DNA of 64,000 bases, from assembly GCA_937943605.1 (NCBI GenBank), contig CALEAW010000064.1, positions 62,001 to 126,000 on the forward strand. Direction: 5' to 3'. Under the pieces are notes generated by a model. That model searched no databases and was not told the DNA's origin. It saw only the letters and a program-made list of their open reading frames with translations. Position 1 is the first letter of the stretch. Each line of letters opens with the position of its first letter. Of this stretch, positions 24,790 to 34,088 are shown one piece after another. The stretch comes from an uncultured Sutterella sp. Lineage in GTDB: Bacteria > Pseudomonadota > Gammaproteobacteria > Burkholderiales > Burkholderiaceae_F. The position numbers were made by a program, and so were the translations under genes.

Positions 24790-25884
24790 TTACTCAACTG
24801 CATGCGCTCGATCTTTTTCACCTAGCAAATACCTCTCTAACCATTGACTGTATCGAGATACCATAAAGCTAAACACAAAATAGACCGATGCAATGAAAAC
24901 GTACCCTTCAATGAAGTATGAACGCCAAACAGCATCACCTAGAGCCAATCTTAAACTACCCGTTAAGTCATACATGGAGACAACCGTTACAAGAGATGTA
25001 TCCATGAAACATGACAATAAACTGTTTACAAAAGCAGGAATTATCGCGACAAGAGCTTGAGGCAAAATTACGTTAGTGTAAACTTGGACTTGCGTTAACC
25101 CTAGAGAGGCGGCGGCATCAAACTGACCGTGAGGAATGGTTTGCATTCCCCCTCGTACAATTTCAGCCATATACGCTGCTTGGAATAATGCAATACCTAC
25201 CGCAACTCGCCAGAAAGGATCAATTCTCATCCCTGCAGGTAAAATCAACGGGAAAATAAAGGCAGCAACAAACAATACTGTTATCAAAGGAACGCCACGA
25301 ACTAATTCGATATAACCCGTCGATACAGCAGATAAGACAGGCATTTTACTGCGTCGTCCCAAAGCTAACAGTATGCCGAGTGGAACAGATGCAGCCATCC
25401 CAAATAAAGTGAGCATAATCGTTAGCGGAAGTCCCCCCCACATATCCGTGGAGATTTTTTCCAAACCCAACACACCACCAACCATTAAACTAAAGAAAGT
25501 AACCAGTACTACTATCCACAACACACACAAAGTTTTCAAGTACGGCTTGCGCCACATCAGAGGAAGAGCACTTAACGCTAACATCCCTAATACAATCCCT
25601 GTCGCCAGCGCTGCACGCCATTGCAGATGGAAAGGGTAGCGTCCAAAAATAATTAAGCGCCATTTTTCAACCACAAACCCCCAACACGCCCCACTTCCTT
25701 GTTGACAAGCTTGTACATCTGGCACCCATACCGCATTTAAAACACCCCAAACCATCAATTTAGTAAAAATGGCTATAACCACAACAGCAATGAGTACTGT
25801 TAAACATGTCGCAGGAATTGAATAAAAATATTTCCTGCGCATACGTTCAATGAATGAACCGCTGAAAGAACTTTCTGCAATCAT
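24790..25884 (-). CDS. aapM: Amino-acid ABC transporter permease AapM
   Basis: An inner-membrane permease subunit of the general L-amino-acid (Aap) transporter. It has several N-terminal membrane helices typical of the long AapM type, then the conserved permease domain with GVPLITVLFVAAFIFP and the coupling region EIVRGGMQTIPHGQFDAAASLGL. I chose ATG 25884 because GAGG lies 9 bases upstream and just after the aapQ stop, giving 364 aa. The longer frame from 25926 would overlap aapQ. It pairs with AapQ as a heterodimer. Confidence 0.92.
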   Translation of the reverse strand: MIAESSFSGSFIERMRRKYFYSIPATCLTVLIAVVVIAIFTKLMVWGVLNAVWVPDVQACQQGSGACWGFVVEKWRLIIFGRYPFHLQWRAALATGIVLGMLALSALPLMWRKPYLKTLCVLWIVVLVTFFSLMVGGVLGLEKISTDMWGGLPLTIMLTLFGMAASVPLGILLALGRRSKMPVLSAVSTGYIELVRGVPLITVLFVAAFIFPLILPAGMRIDPFWRVAVGIALFQAAYMAEIVRGGMQTIPHGQFDAAASLGLTQVQVYTNVILPQALVAIIPAFVNSLLSCFMDTSLVTVVSMYDLTGSLRLALGDAVWRSYFIEGYVFIASVYFVFSFMVSRYSQWLERYLLGEKDRAHAVE

Positions 25885-25897
25885 TTCCACCAACCTC

Positions 25898-27073
25898 TTA
25901 CTGTGGTGCTCGCATAATACGAGCATTCAAACGATTCATCAAAACAGAAATGATCAAATTCAGCAGTAAGTACACGCACATAATGATGCAGATCACCTCT
26001 AATGCCTGAGCACTCACATTGATAGCTGTATTACCAATATTGACAAGATCAGGATAGCCCACCATAACAGCTAAAGAAGAGTTTTTCGTCAAATTCATAA
26101 ACTGACTAGCTAGCGGCGGGATCACCAAACGCATCGATTGAGGGAATATGACGTAACTGACAGTTTCAGTCAAAGTCATCCCTAGGGCAAAGCCCGCATT
26201 CCACTGTTCTGACCGAACAGCGAGTACGCCTGCACGTACAATTTCCGCAATTGCAGCCGACGTAAACATCGTCAACCCTAAACTTAACGCCAAAAACTCA
26301 GGCGATATTTGGCCCCCACCTTGTAAAGAAAAACGTGTTTGTACAGGGTACTCCCATCCAGTTAGAACCCCACAAAACATCCATCCCAAACCAAAACTAA
26401 CAACAAACACAGTAATGCCTGTTAGATTAGCCATTAACCCTGTCATCCATCGTTGACTCACCCAGGCTGTTCCTATGCCTAAGATCAATCCAACAATCGA
26501 AGAAATAACTAAAGCCCACCAGCCAATTATCGGGCACGCGAATTGAAAACCCGATTTTGACAAAAATAACCAACTTCCAATATGTAAAGCAGACCGTCCA
26601 GCTGGAAGCAACTCTGTTACAACCAAATAGAAAGCCAACAACAAAACTAGCAACGGTATATTTCGATACACCTCAACATGTGCTGTACCTAAAAAACGAA
26701 CTAACGGATGGCGAGACAATCTCATCAATCCAACGACCACACCTAACACTGTCGCCGCAATAATGGAAACAAACGATACCTTGATAGTATTCACAATACC
26801 TACCAAGAAGGCTCTACCCATATGGTCTGCACTAGTAAAAGGAACTAAAGCTTCGCCAATATCAAAACCCGCAGGATTATTCAAAAATGCAAACCCACTA
26901 TGAATATGTCTTTCCGCTAAATTATCAGACACATTCATTGCAACACCTGCTAAAAAGGCAACGAGTAATAGTATTAAAAGAGCTTGCACCGTGTACTCTT
27001 TACGCCTTCTTACTCTTTCTCGCTCTTTCCAGGCATCATCGCCAAAAATACCAAAAGATTCTCTAGATAGCAT
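25898..27073 (-). CDS. aapQ: Amino-acid ABC transporter permease AapQ
   Basis: Partner permease of AapM in the polar amino-acid importer. Hallmarks are the long N-terminal periplasmic segment FLNNPAGFDIGEALVPF, VEVYRNIPLLVLLLAFY, and the coupling loop EIVRAGVLAVRSEQWNAGFALGM with FPQSMRLVIPPL. ATG 27073 gives MLSRESFGIFGDD and 391 aa. The TTG at 27094 overlaps the hairpin that separates this gene from aapJ, so it is less likely. Its stop is 13 bp before the aapM start. Confidence 0.92.
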   Translation of the reverse strand: MLSRESFGIFGDDAWKERERVRRRKEYTVQALLILLLVAFLAGVAMNVSDNLAERHIHSGFAFLNNPAGFDIGEALVPFTSADHMGRAFLVGIVNTIKVSFVSIIAATVLGVVVGLMRLSRHPLVRFLGTAHVEVYRNIPLLVLLLAFYLVVTELLPAGRSALHIGSWLFLSKSGFQFACPIIGWWALVISSIVGLILGIGTAWVSQRWMTGLMANLTGITVFVVSFGLGWMFCGVLTGWEYPVQTRFSLQGGGQISPEFLALSLGLTMFTSAAIAEIVRAGVLAVRSEQWNAGFALGMTLTETVSYVIFPQSMRLVIPPLASQFMNLTKNSSLAVMVGYPDLVNIGNTAINVSAQALEVICIIMCVYLLLNLIISVLMNRLNARIMRAPQ

Positions 27074-27090
27074 GTGACTTTCATTAACTG

Positions 27091-27130
27091 ACAAAAGGCC
27101 CCAAAGTGTGATTGCACTGGGGCCTTTTGT
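27091..27130 (-). terminator. Intercistronic hairpin between aapJ and aapQ
   Basis: A perfect 13-bp stem (ACAAAAGGCCCCA at 27091-27103, TGGGGCCTTTTGT at 27118-27130) has a 14-nt loop. It lies directly after the binding-protein gene and upstream of the permeases. Partial termination or 3'-end protection here would raise the binding protein over the permeases, as in many ABC operons. Confidence 0.75.
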
Positions 27131-27164
27131 TATAAAAACGGGACTATCTACCTAGACAGACAAA

Positions 27165-28187
27165 TTATCGAACCGGCATGGCATACATCAAACCACCATC
27201 AGTCCATAAACGATTAAGTCCTCTAGGTAAATTGAGCGGAGTTTTCGGACCAAAAAAAGCGTTCCAAGATTCTCCGTAATTTCCGACCTGAGTAACAATT
27301 CTATAAGACCAATCCTTATCAAGACCAATCATTTTGCCCATATCCTCACTACACCCCAATAAACGCAAAACATTGGGGCTAGTACTCGTCTTTTTCAATT
27401 GTTCAGCATTAGCCTTGGTGATCCCTAACTCTTCAGCTTCAATCATCGTATCAAATGACCAACGAACAATCTGGAACCACTCATCGTCGCCACGGCGAAC
27501 AGCTGGGCCTAAAGGTTCTTTAGAAATCACCTCTGGCAAAATCTCATACTGTTGTGGATTAGATGCCAAGGTGCGCATCCCTGCTAAATCTGACATATCC
27601 GTCGTATAAACCTGGCATCGTCCAGATAAGAAGGCAGACTGCGTCGCTTCCGTTGTATCAAATACAACTGTTTTATAACTCATCTTGTGAGAGTTGAAGT
27701 AGTCAGCCAAAGTCTTTTCAGAAGAAGTCCCAGATTGAACACAAATCGTGGCACCATCTAATTCTTTAGCGCTTTTGATACCATATTCCTTCGGGACAAT
27801 AAAACCCTGCCCATCGTAATAAGACACAGCGACAAACACCGATCCCTGGCTCGCATCGCGCGTCATCGTCCAGGTCGTATTACGAGCCAAAATATCAATC
27901 TCACCAGCCTGTAAAGCCGTAAAACGCTGTGGTGAGCTCAATGGCACGAATTTGACCTTATCAGCATCCCCTAGAACGGCAGCTGCAACAGAACGGCAAA
28001 TATTGACATCTAATCCATGCCAATTTCCTTGACTATCAGCACTGGAAAATCCCGGAGCCGAAGTGTTCACACCGCAAAGAACATGACCTCTCTTTTTTAC
28101 GGCATCTAACGTTACACCAGCTAACGCAGGAGTCGCGATAGCACTCGTAGCCAATAAGGCAGCCATTGACAGAAGTCTCTTCTTCAT
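27165..28187 (-). CDS. aapJ: General L-amino-acid-binding periplasmic protein AapJ
   Basis: Solute-binding protein of the Aap importer. ATG 28187 (GAGGAT upstream) opens a classical Sec signal MKKRLLSMAALLATSAIATPALA. The mature protein has the family features GHVLCGVNTSAPGFSSADSQGNWHGLDVNICRSVAAAVLGD, the ligand-site segment LQAGEIDILARNTTWTMTRD, and a long C-terminal part with GNYGESWNAFFG. It is 340 aa. It is first in the aapJ-aapQ-aapM-DUF1857 transcript. No ATPase gene follows, so the transporter must borrow one from elsewhere. Confidence 0.94.
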   Translation of the reverse strand: MKKRLLSMAALLATSAIATPALAGVTLDAVKKRGHVLCGVNTSAPGFSSADSQGNWHGLDVNICRSVAAAVLGDADKVKFVPLSSPQRFTALQAGEIDILARNTTWTMTRDASQGSVFVAVSYYDGQGFIVPKEYGIKSAKELDGATICVQSGTSSEKTLADYFNSHKMSYKTVVFDTTEATQSAFLSGRCQVYTTDMSDLAGMRTLASNPQQYEILPEVISKEPLGPAVRRGDDEWFQIVRWSFDTMIEAEELGITKANAEQLKKTSTSPNVLRLLGCSEDMGKMIGLDKDWSYRIVTQVGNYGESWNAFFGPKTPLNLPRGLNRLWTDGGLMYAMPVR

Positions 28188-28460
28188 TTGAAATATCCTC
28201 GAACTATGGAGACCCGTTTTAATGAAATCTAGCCACCTCAAAGAAGTCGCAATAGGGCCTTAAACTCAAGGCTTAAGTTTAACCTTTGCCTACCAAAAGA
28301 AGATATTTTTTTTGCTGACATAAGGTCTGTGACAAATCTTCTATTTTATTTTGCTTAGAGAGGGTGTCATTTCAAGCATTGCATATTTTTTTGCTTCTAA
28401 AACAGGAGCTTAGAATGCCACATGTTACAATGACGCCTCCCTCAACTACCCGCTTACCTT

Positions 28461-29756
28461 ATGTCTGTTTATACAGAACTTCTTTTATTATCAGCCCTTA
28501 TCCTACTTAGCGCGTACCTTAGTTGTGCTGAAATTTCTCTAGCTTCTGCTCGTAGTACACGTCTAAGAAATCTCGTTGACGAAGGAGATGCTCGTGCGCA
28601 GCTCGTATTAGACCTACAAGAACATCCTGGTTTATTCTTTTCAACCATTCAAGTGGGTACGAATGCACTCGCTCTTCTTGGGGGCATTGTTGGCATTGCT
28701 GCGTTTACCCCCTTCTTCATCTGGTGTTTAGCGCCAGTGATTTCCGCTGACTTCCATCGTGAAGTGGCCTATCTCATTGCCTTTTTACTCTCCACGTTGC
28801 TCTTCGTTATTTTTGGCGATCTTCTACCAAAACGTCTTGCTGTTGCCAAACCTGAAGAAACCGCGATTGCAGTTGTTCGCTCAATTTCAGTGATCATAAA
28901 AATTTTGCGTCCGCTTGTTTTTCTATTAGAAAAACTGTCTGACACCTTCATGAAAGGCTTGGGCTACTCAACTAAACGACAAGACACGATTACATCTGAA
29001 GACATCTTAGCGAGTGTAGGAGCAGGCACTGCAGCTGGCGTAATCGCCCCTCAAGAAGAGGCAGTAATTCAAAATGTCTTCGATCTAGAAAGTCGCCTTG
29101 TTCCTTCAGCAATGACTCCTAGAGAAAACATTGTCTATTTCACATTGGATGATCCAGAAGACGTTGTTCGAACCAAAATTTCTAACGTTCCCTATAATCG
29201 GTTCCTTATTTGCGATAAAGATTTAGATCACATTATTGGCTACGTTGATTCAATGCATATTCTGCGACAAGTGTTAAATGACAAACCTATTTCTTTTAAA
29301 GAACCAGGCGTCGTCCAAACCTGTCCTTTCATCCCAGACAGCCTAACCTTATCTGAAGTTTTAGATGTTTTTCAACGTACTCGTAGCGACTTTGCTGTCA
29401 TTCTGAATGAATACGCCTTAGTCGTTGGTGTGATTACGATTAACGATGTGATGAGTACCGTTATGGGTGAACTCGTTACTAACGCTGATGAACTTCAAAT
29501 TATCGAACGCGAAGACGGAACTTGGTTAGTCGACGGTTCAACTCCGATTGATGATCTAGAACATGCTTTAGATATTGAAGAATTTCCAGAGGATACTACG
29601 TATGAAACCGTCGCTGGTTTCATGATGTACATGTTACGAAAAATCCCCAAACGTACCGACAAAGTAGTATGGGCAGGCTATACATTCGAGGTTTTGGATG
29701 TAGATAACAACAAAATTGATCAAATTTTCGTAACTCGTAACAAAATCAAAGACTAA
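28461..29756 (+). CDS. CNNM / HlyC-CorC family membrane protein
   Basis: The N-terminal DUF21 domain has about four membrane helices (residues 1-150), starting LLSALILLSAYLSCAEISLASAR. A CBS pair follows (about 205-335; AMTPRENIVYF..., VGVITINDVMSTVMGEL), and a C-terminal CorC/HlyC domain lies at about 345-430. This is the layout of the CorB/PaeA (YtfL)/YfjD group, implicated in magnesium or polyamine export; the substrate cannot be read here. TACAAT at 28426-28431 is a candidate -10 element about 30 bp before the ATG. A long hairpin follows the stop. Confidence 0.9.
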   Translation: MSVYTELLLLSALILLSAYLSCAEISLASARSTRLRNLVDEGDARAQLVLDLQEHPGLFFSTIQVGTNALALLGGIVGIAAFTPFFIWCLAPVISADFHREVAYLIAFLLSTLLFVIFGDLLPKRLAVAKPEETAIAVVRSISVIIKILRPLVFLLEKLSDTFMKGLGYSTKRQDTITSEDILASVGAGTAAGVIAPQEEAVIQNVFDLESRLVPSAMTPRENIVYFTLDDPEDVVRTKISNVPYNRFLICDKDLDHIIGYVDSMHILRQVLNDKPISFKEPGVVQTCPFIPDSLTLSEVLDVFQRTRSDFAVILNEYALVVGVITINDVMSTVMGELVTNADELQIIEREDGTWLVDGSTPIDDLEHALDIEEFPEDTTYETVAGFMMYMLRKIPKRTDKVVWAGYTFEVLDVDNNKIDQIFVTRNKIKD

Positions 29757-29762
29757 TCTCCA

Positions 29763-29816
29763 AAAAGAGGCGTGTTGCAAAGTTCAGGAAAATCTGATTT
29801 TGTAACACCCTCTTTT
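29763..29816 (+). terminator. Long hairpin after the CNNM gene
   Basis: Arms 29763-29781 and 29799-29816 pair over about 18 bp with a single bulged C (29771) and one G-T pair. The loop can pair further (TCAG with CTGA). The right arm ends CTCTTTT. It begins 7 bases after the stop and also marks the junction with the decayed IS element. Confidence 0.75.
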
Positions 29817-31090
29817 CACATCGCTCCCTTTTCGTAAATGTCGTAGTGGGCGCACTCAATTTGGCAACTTTATTCAACGCCTTTCTGGGTTATTGATCGG
29901 CAAAGAAGAGCTGAATGATCACGATCATATCGATGCCGACCCTAGTTTTCTCGCTGCTACTGGTTTATCAGCGACCTCTGGATGTGCATCTTTATGCAAA
30001 TTTGAGAACTCCCTCAACGAGGGAACCCTTCGCGCCATGCAAAAGAGCTTACGAGAGTTGTTTATTCACTACTCTCCGAGGAATCCTGATGTTCTTTGGG
30101 TGGATGTCGACTGTACGCCTATCTATGTCTGCGGTAATCAGGAGAACAATGAATATTCTGGTCATTACCGATGACTATTGCTTGATGGCTATGGTGATTT
30201 TTGTGAATCACTTCCCCGTATACGTTACGCTCGCAAGAGGTTGTGAAGACAGTCGAAATATGCTCGAAGGGCAATACAACGAAGTTATCGATTTTTTGCG
30301 CAAACATTTCGGTGACACGCCAGTGATTTTTCGTGCCGATGCAGGATTTGTACGTGAAAGTATTGTCCGTGGCTTGGTTCAAAAGGATGCATATTATGTG
30401 ATTGGTTATGCACCCAATCGCGCCCTTCAAAAATACGCCGATACAGAATGGGTGCCTGACGTTATCAAGCAGTATTGCCACTCGGCTGAAGGGGAATTTG
30501 TTCTCCGAGCCCTCGGCGAATATGAGCAATACCGTCCTGCCAAACGGACTGCCGAAGAACACAAAAACCTTCGCCTAATCCTTCGAGATCAATACGCTCC
30601 CAAACCTGCTATTACCCTGGAACAGAAGAGAAAAGGCAAGCAACCCAAGGAAGCGGATCTTCGTTGCATTATCACCAATATTCCCACTGAAAACGATGGG
30701 AAGTGTGGTCAGCTTTGGCGTGCTTCTGCCGCGGCAATTTATGAAGACTTGTACTGCCGTCGCGGGTCGGCTTGCGAACTAAAGTTTCATGAGTTGAAAG
30801 ATGAGACCAAGGCTCAACGTGCTAGTGCTAGCAGATTCCTTACGAACTACTACAGGCTCCTTCTTTCCTCCATTACCTACGCAATCTTTGTCGCGATACG
30901 AGTCAAAATTTTTGCGCGTTTTGAGTACCAGGGACGTTGGTGGAACGTGAGTGTCGATCGTATGCGTCGTGCAATTATCAATGTGGCAGGGTTAGTAAAG
31001 TTCCGAAAATGGAAGATTGAAATTGAGATCCAAGCTTCTCTCATTGATAAGCCTGCATTTTGGCACTTTTGGGATTACCGAATAGCCTGA
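29806..31090 (+). pseudogene. IS1380-family transposase, 5'-truncated and frameshifted
   Basis: Two frames together make one transposase. The first (29806-30174) has GNFIQRLSGLLIGKEELNDHDHIDADPSF and the first catalytic Asp in WVDVDCTPIYV. The second (to 31090) has the second Asp in FRADAGF, YVIGYAPNR, and a glutamate region near RRGSACELKFHELKDET. A frame-1 stop (TGA 30172-30174) interrupts it. Removing one C of the pair at 30168-30169 restores the expected HYDDYCLMA reading, so a single inserted base broke it. The N-terminal 60-80 residues and a start codon are absent. It is inactive. IS4-type relatives are an alternative family. Confidence 0.8.
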
Positions 31091-31123
31091 TAGCGGACGT
31101 CCCCGATCCAACAGCTTCAGGGG
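29806..31123 (+). mobile_element. Decayed IS1380-family insertion sequence
   Basis: Transposase-like sequence fills 29806-31090. It is followed by CAGCTTCAGGGG at 31112-31123, which may be the right terminal repeat. A matching left end (starting CCCCTGAAG) is not found upstream; similarity instead begins abruptly at the hairpin after the CNNM gene, so the left end is lost. Boundaries are therefore approximate, and the family call rests on the transposase. Confidence 0.65.
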
Positions 31124-31197
31124 TAAAGGGGTATTTTACCTATCGCATTGAAAATGTTGATTTAAATCAAAAACATTCGACACGCAAGGATTTGGTA

Positions 31198-31239
31198 AAT
31201 AAGCTCTCACGAAATTTTTGCTTTCGATGAGAGCTTATT
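31198..31239. repeat. 12-bp inverted repeat downstream of the IS remnant
   Basis: AATAAGCTCTCA at 31198-31209 and TGAGAGCTTATT at 31228-31239 are perfect complements around an 18-nt loop. No T-tract follows on either strand, so a terminator call is not supported. Confidence 0.6.
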
Positions 31240-31274
31240 AAAAATTCAGGTTAGAAATTTATATTAAAAAAACA

Positions 31275-31310
31275 AAAAGGATTCAATCTGATGCACAGGC
31301 GAATCCTTTT
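31275..31310 (-). terminator. Terminator of topB
   Basis: A 10-bp stem (AAAAGGATTC at 31275-31284, GAATCCTTTT at 31301-31310) has a 16-nt loop. On the minus strand it is followed by Ts (plus-strand A-run from 31266), 65 bp beyond the topB stop. Confidence 0.7.
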
Positions 31311-31374
31311 GATGGCAATAATCTGAATTACTAATTTTTTGAAAAGATATGTACCTATTTCAGAAAAGTTTGCA

Positions 31375-33930
31375 TTAAAAGGCCACTTTTTTTACTGCAG
31401 TCTTTTTAGTTGCTTTCGGAGGAACGTCCTCTGGTTTGGATGTTGCTTCGATCTCCTTGGTTTCTTCGTCTTTTTTGACTTGGAATTCAAATGCGATACT
31501 TCCATTTGGCTTCACAACCAAAAATGCCTTAAATGCACGCTTGTTCTTCTTAGAAATAAATCCAGATAACAACGGTGTTCGTTTATTCGCGAGAAGCTCT
31601 TGTGCCTCTTCAAAAGCAATGTCACGAGAAAGAATGGTCTTCCCTAAACGGAACGTACACTTTTTTTCACCACGTAGATTATGTTCACACTGGTAGGCTG
31701 TTGTCATCTCCACAACTTTTCCACCACAACAAGGACACTCACCAACTACAGGGGCGCTAGCAATTTCATCATCAGAGATTTCAACCTTTTCCTCTTCTCC
31801 AAAATCAAATTGCATTTTCCAAAGATCGTTTTCGTCCTTTTTTAGCACCAACTCAGCTTCAAACGGAAATCCTCTCTTGCTAATAAAACCTGACAACGGT
31901 CCCACATGCCCTGTCGAAATCAATTCCTCTACTTCTGCAGGCTCTAACATTCGTCCAGAAGGATGTTTGGCAATAGAAAATTCGCATCCTGATGTGGTAC
32001 ATGCAAAACGTCGATAATTTTCGACAACTTCTCCACCACATTGAGGGCAAGGAGCGTTCACATGCAATGGGTTTTCGAGAGGAACACTATTCCCCTCATA
32101 CTGCTTGGCCATTTCCACAACATTTTCGGTAAGCGTACGAATATCACGCATAAATTCATCGCTTTGAACACGACCGTCTTCAATCATGCGTAACTTTTGT
32201 TCCCACTCTGCCGTCAATCTTGGTTCACTTAATTCATCAATTTTCAACCCTTTTAGGAGAGTGATTAATTGAAACGCCTTTGCCATTGGACGTAACTCGC
32301 GCTCCTCACGGCGCATGTACTTCTGGTCGAGCAACCCTTCTATGATGGACGCACGAGTCGCCGGTGTCCCTAAGCCTTTATCGGCCATAGCACCACGCAA
32401 TTCATCATCCTCTAATTTTTTCCCCGCGGTTTCCATCGCGCTCAACAATGTCGCCTCTGTATAACGAGCAGGAGGTTTCGTCTGTAGCGCCGACACGGTG
32501 ACGTCCTTAGTTCGCACTTGTTCATTGTCTTGAACAGGAGTTAACACTTCGCGTTGAGTCTTACTATTCTTTCCCGTAACCGCTAACCAGCCTGGTTCAA
32601 CCAAAACTTTACCTTCAGTTTTGAACTGATGATTTGCTACAGTAGTCATTCGAACAGTAACGTCATATTCCGCCGCTGGATAAAAGACAGCTAAAAAGCG
32701 TCGAACAACTAAATCAAATATCTTTTGCTCAACCTCGTTAAGCGTCTTCGGTAATTGCCCCGTCGGAATGATGGCAAAGTGATCACTAATCTTCTTGTTG
32801 TCGAAAATGCGCTTATCAGGCCTTATCCACGAAGAAGTAAGGACTGTATCTGCAAATAGAGCGTATTCTTCCAAGCCTTTTAAAGCTTCTAACGTTTCAC
32901 GAACTGTAGGTAGGTAATCCTCTGGTAACGCACGCGCATCAGTTCTCGGATACGTTAAAACCTTGTGTTTTTCATACAGCGCTTGAGCAATAGATAATGT
33001 TGTTTTGGCAGAAAAACCAAAGCGACTATTAGCCTCTCTTTGCAAGCTAGTTAAATCGAAAAGCAAAGGAGACAACTGTCGAGAGCGTTTAGAAGTTTCT
33101 TCTACACTCCCAACCCCATTCTGACAAGCGCTAGCAATTTGTTGAGCTTCGTCTAAACTCCAAATACGTTCGGGCTTCAGATCTGACTCACCTTTTTGTT
33201 TCTGAAAGTTCGGATTAATCCATATGCCTTCATATTCCCCTGCTTTCGTAATAAAAGAAGCGGAAACTTCCCAATAGCTTTTAGGAACAAAAGATTCAAT
33301 CTCTTGCTCACGCTTAACAACAATAGCTAAAGTAGGTGTCTGAACTCGACCGACAGTCGTCAAGAAAAAACCACCTTCCTTAGAGTTAAAAGCGGTCATG
33401 GCTCGAGTTCCATTAATACCCACAAGCCAATCAGCTTCTGAACGGCAACGAGCTGCCGCCTCTAGTGGCTTCATCTCTTCATCAGTACGAAGATGCTGGA
33501 ATCCTTCCTGAATGGCAGCTTTAGTCATTGACTGTAGCCAAAGACGTCTAACAGGCTTTTTACTACCACAGGATTGCATGATGTAACGAAAAATCAATTC
33601 TCCTTCACGTCCAGCGTCACAAGCGTTAATCACATCTGTAACCGCTCGACTACGAAGTTTTTTGACTAATCCATTTAACTTCTCTTGGGACTTCTTGATT
33701 GGCTTCAGGTCAAAAAATGGGGGTAATACTGGTAAGTTTTTAAAAGTCCACCGACCACGCTTTACATCGAATTCCTCAGGCGCACAAATTTCTAGCAAGT
33801 GCCCGACGGCGGATCCGATCACCATATCTTCTCGAACCCAAAAATCACCATCGCGCGTAAAACCTCCTAATGCACGAGCAATGTCACTAGCAACAGAGGG
33901 TTTTTCAGCAATAACAAGAGATAAAGACAT
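31375..33930 (-). CDS. topB: DNA topoisomerase III
   Basis: A type IA topoisomerase that decatenates DNA, working with RecQ-type helicases. The TOPRIM domain starts LVIAEKPSVASDIARALGG and includes DAGREGELIFRYI. The active-site tyrosine is in LTYPRTDARALPEDY. The MADKGLGTPATRASIIEGL block is also present. The C-terminal 230 residues hold cysteine pairs (CPQCGGEVV, CPCCGGKVV) and two repeated small domains, the long-tailed version usual in beta-proteobacteria. ATG 33930 with AGGA upstream gives 851 aa and the normal start; ATG 33939 adds three residues. The 158-bp gap to dprA holds no gene. Confidence 0.96.
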   Translation of the reverse strand: MSLSLVIAEKPSVASDIARALGGFTRDGDFWVREDMVIGSAVGHLLEICAPEEFDVKRGRWTFKNLPVLPPFFDLKPIKKSQEKLNGLVKKLRSRAVTDVINACDAGREGELIFRYIMQSCGSKKPVRRLWLQSMTKAAIQEGFQHLRTDEEMKPLEAAARCRSEADWLVGINGTRAMTAFNSKEGGFFLTTVGRVQTPTLAIVVKREQEIESFVPKSYWEVSASFITKAGEYEGIWINPNFQKQKGESDLKPERIWSLDEAQQIASACQNGVGSVEETSKRSRQLSPLLFDLTSLQREANSRFGFSAKTTLSIAQALYEKHKVLTYPRTDARALPEDYLPTVRETLEALKGLEEYALFADTVLTSSWIRPDKRIFDNKKISDHFAIIPTGQLPKTLNEVEQKIFDLVVRRFLAVFYPAAEYDVTVRMTTVANHQFKTEGKVLVEPGWLAVTGKNSKTQREVLTPVQDNEQVRTKDVTVSALQTKPPARYTEATLLSAMETAGKKLEDDELRGAMADKGLGTPATRASIIEGLLDQKYMRREERELRPMAKAFQLITLLKGLKIDELSEPRLTAEWEQKLRMIEDGRVQSDEFMRDIRTLTENVVEMAKQYEGNSVPLENPLHVNAPCPQCGGEVVENYRRFACTTSGCEFSIAKHPSGRMLEPAEVEELISTGHVGPLSGFISKRGFPFEAELVLKKDENDLWKMQFDFGEEEKVEISDDEIASAPVVGECPCCGGKVVEMTTAYQCEHNLRGEKKCTFRLGKTILSRDIAFEEAQELLANKRTPLLSGFISKKNKRAFKAFLVVKPNGSIAFEFQVKKDEETKEIEATSKPEDVPPKATKKTAVKKVAF

Positions 33931-34088
33931 ACGATGCATCCTAGCGATGACAGTTGTTCTGATATCAGTTAAAACAAAGAATGGTTCTAATGAATGAGCT
34001 TAATAGGCACCATTATGCAACAACACATTGACACACAACCTATGACATGAAAAGGCTTTTTATAGAGTAGCAACATCGCCCCTTCCAC

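Noticed and set aside
30150..30180. Programmed frameshifting in the transposase
   Set aside because: No slippery heptamer is present, the start region is also missing, and one deleted C restores the frame; decay is simpler.
30119..30562. 147-residue minus-strand frame opposite the transposase
   Set aside because: No motif or ribosome site; it is the complement of the transposase core.
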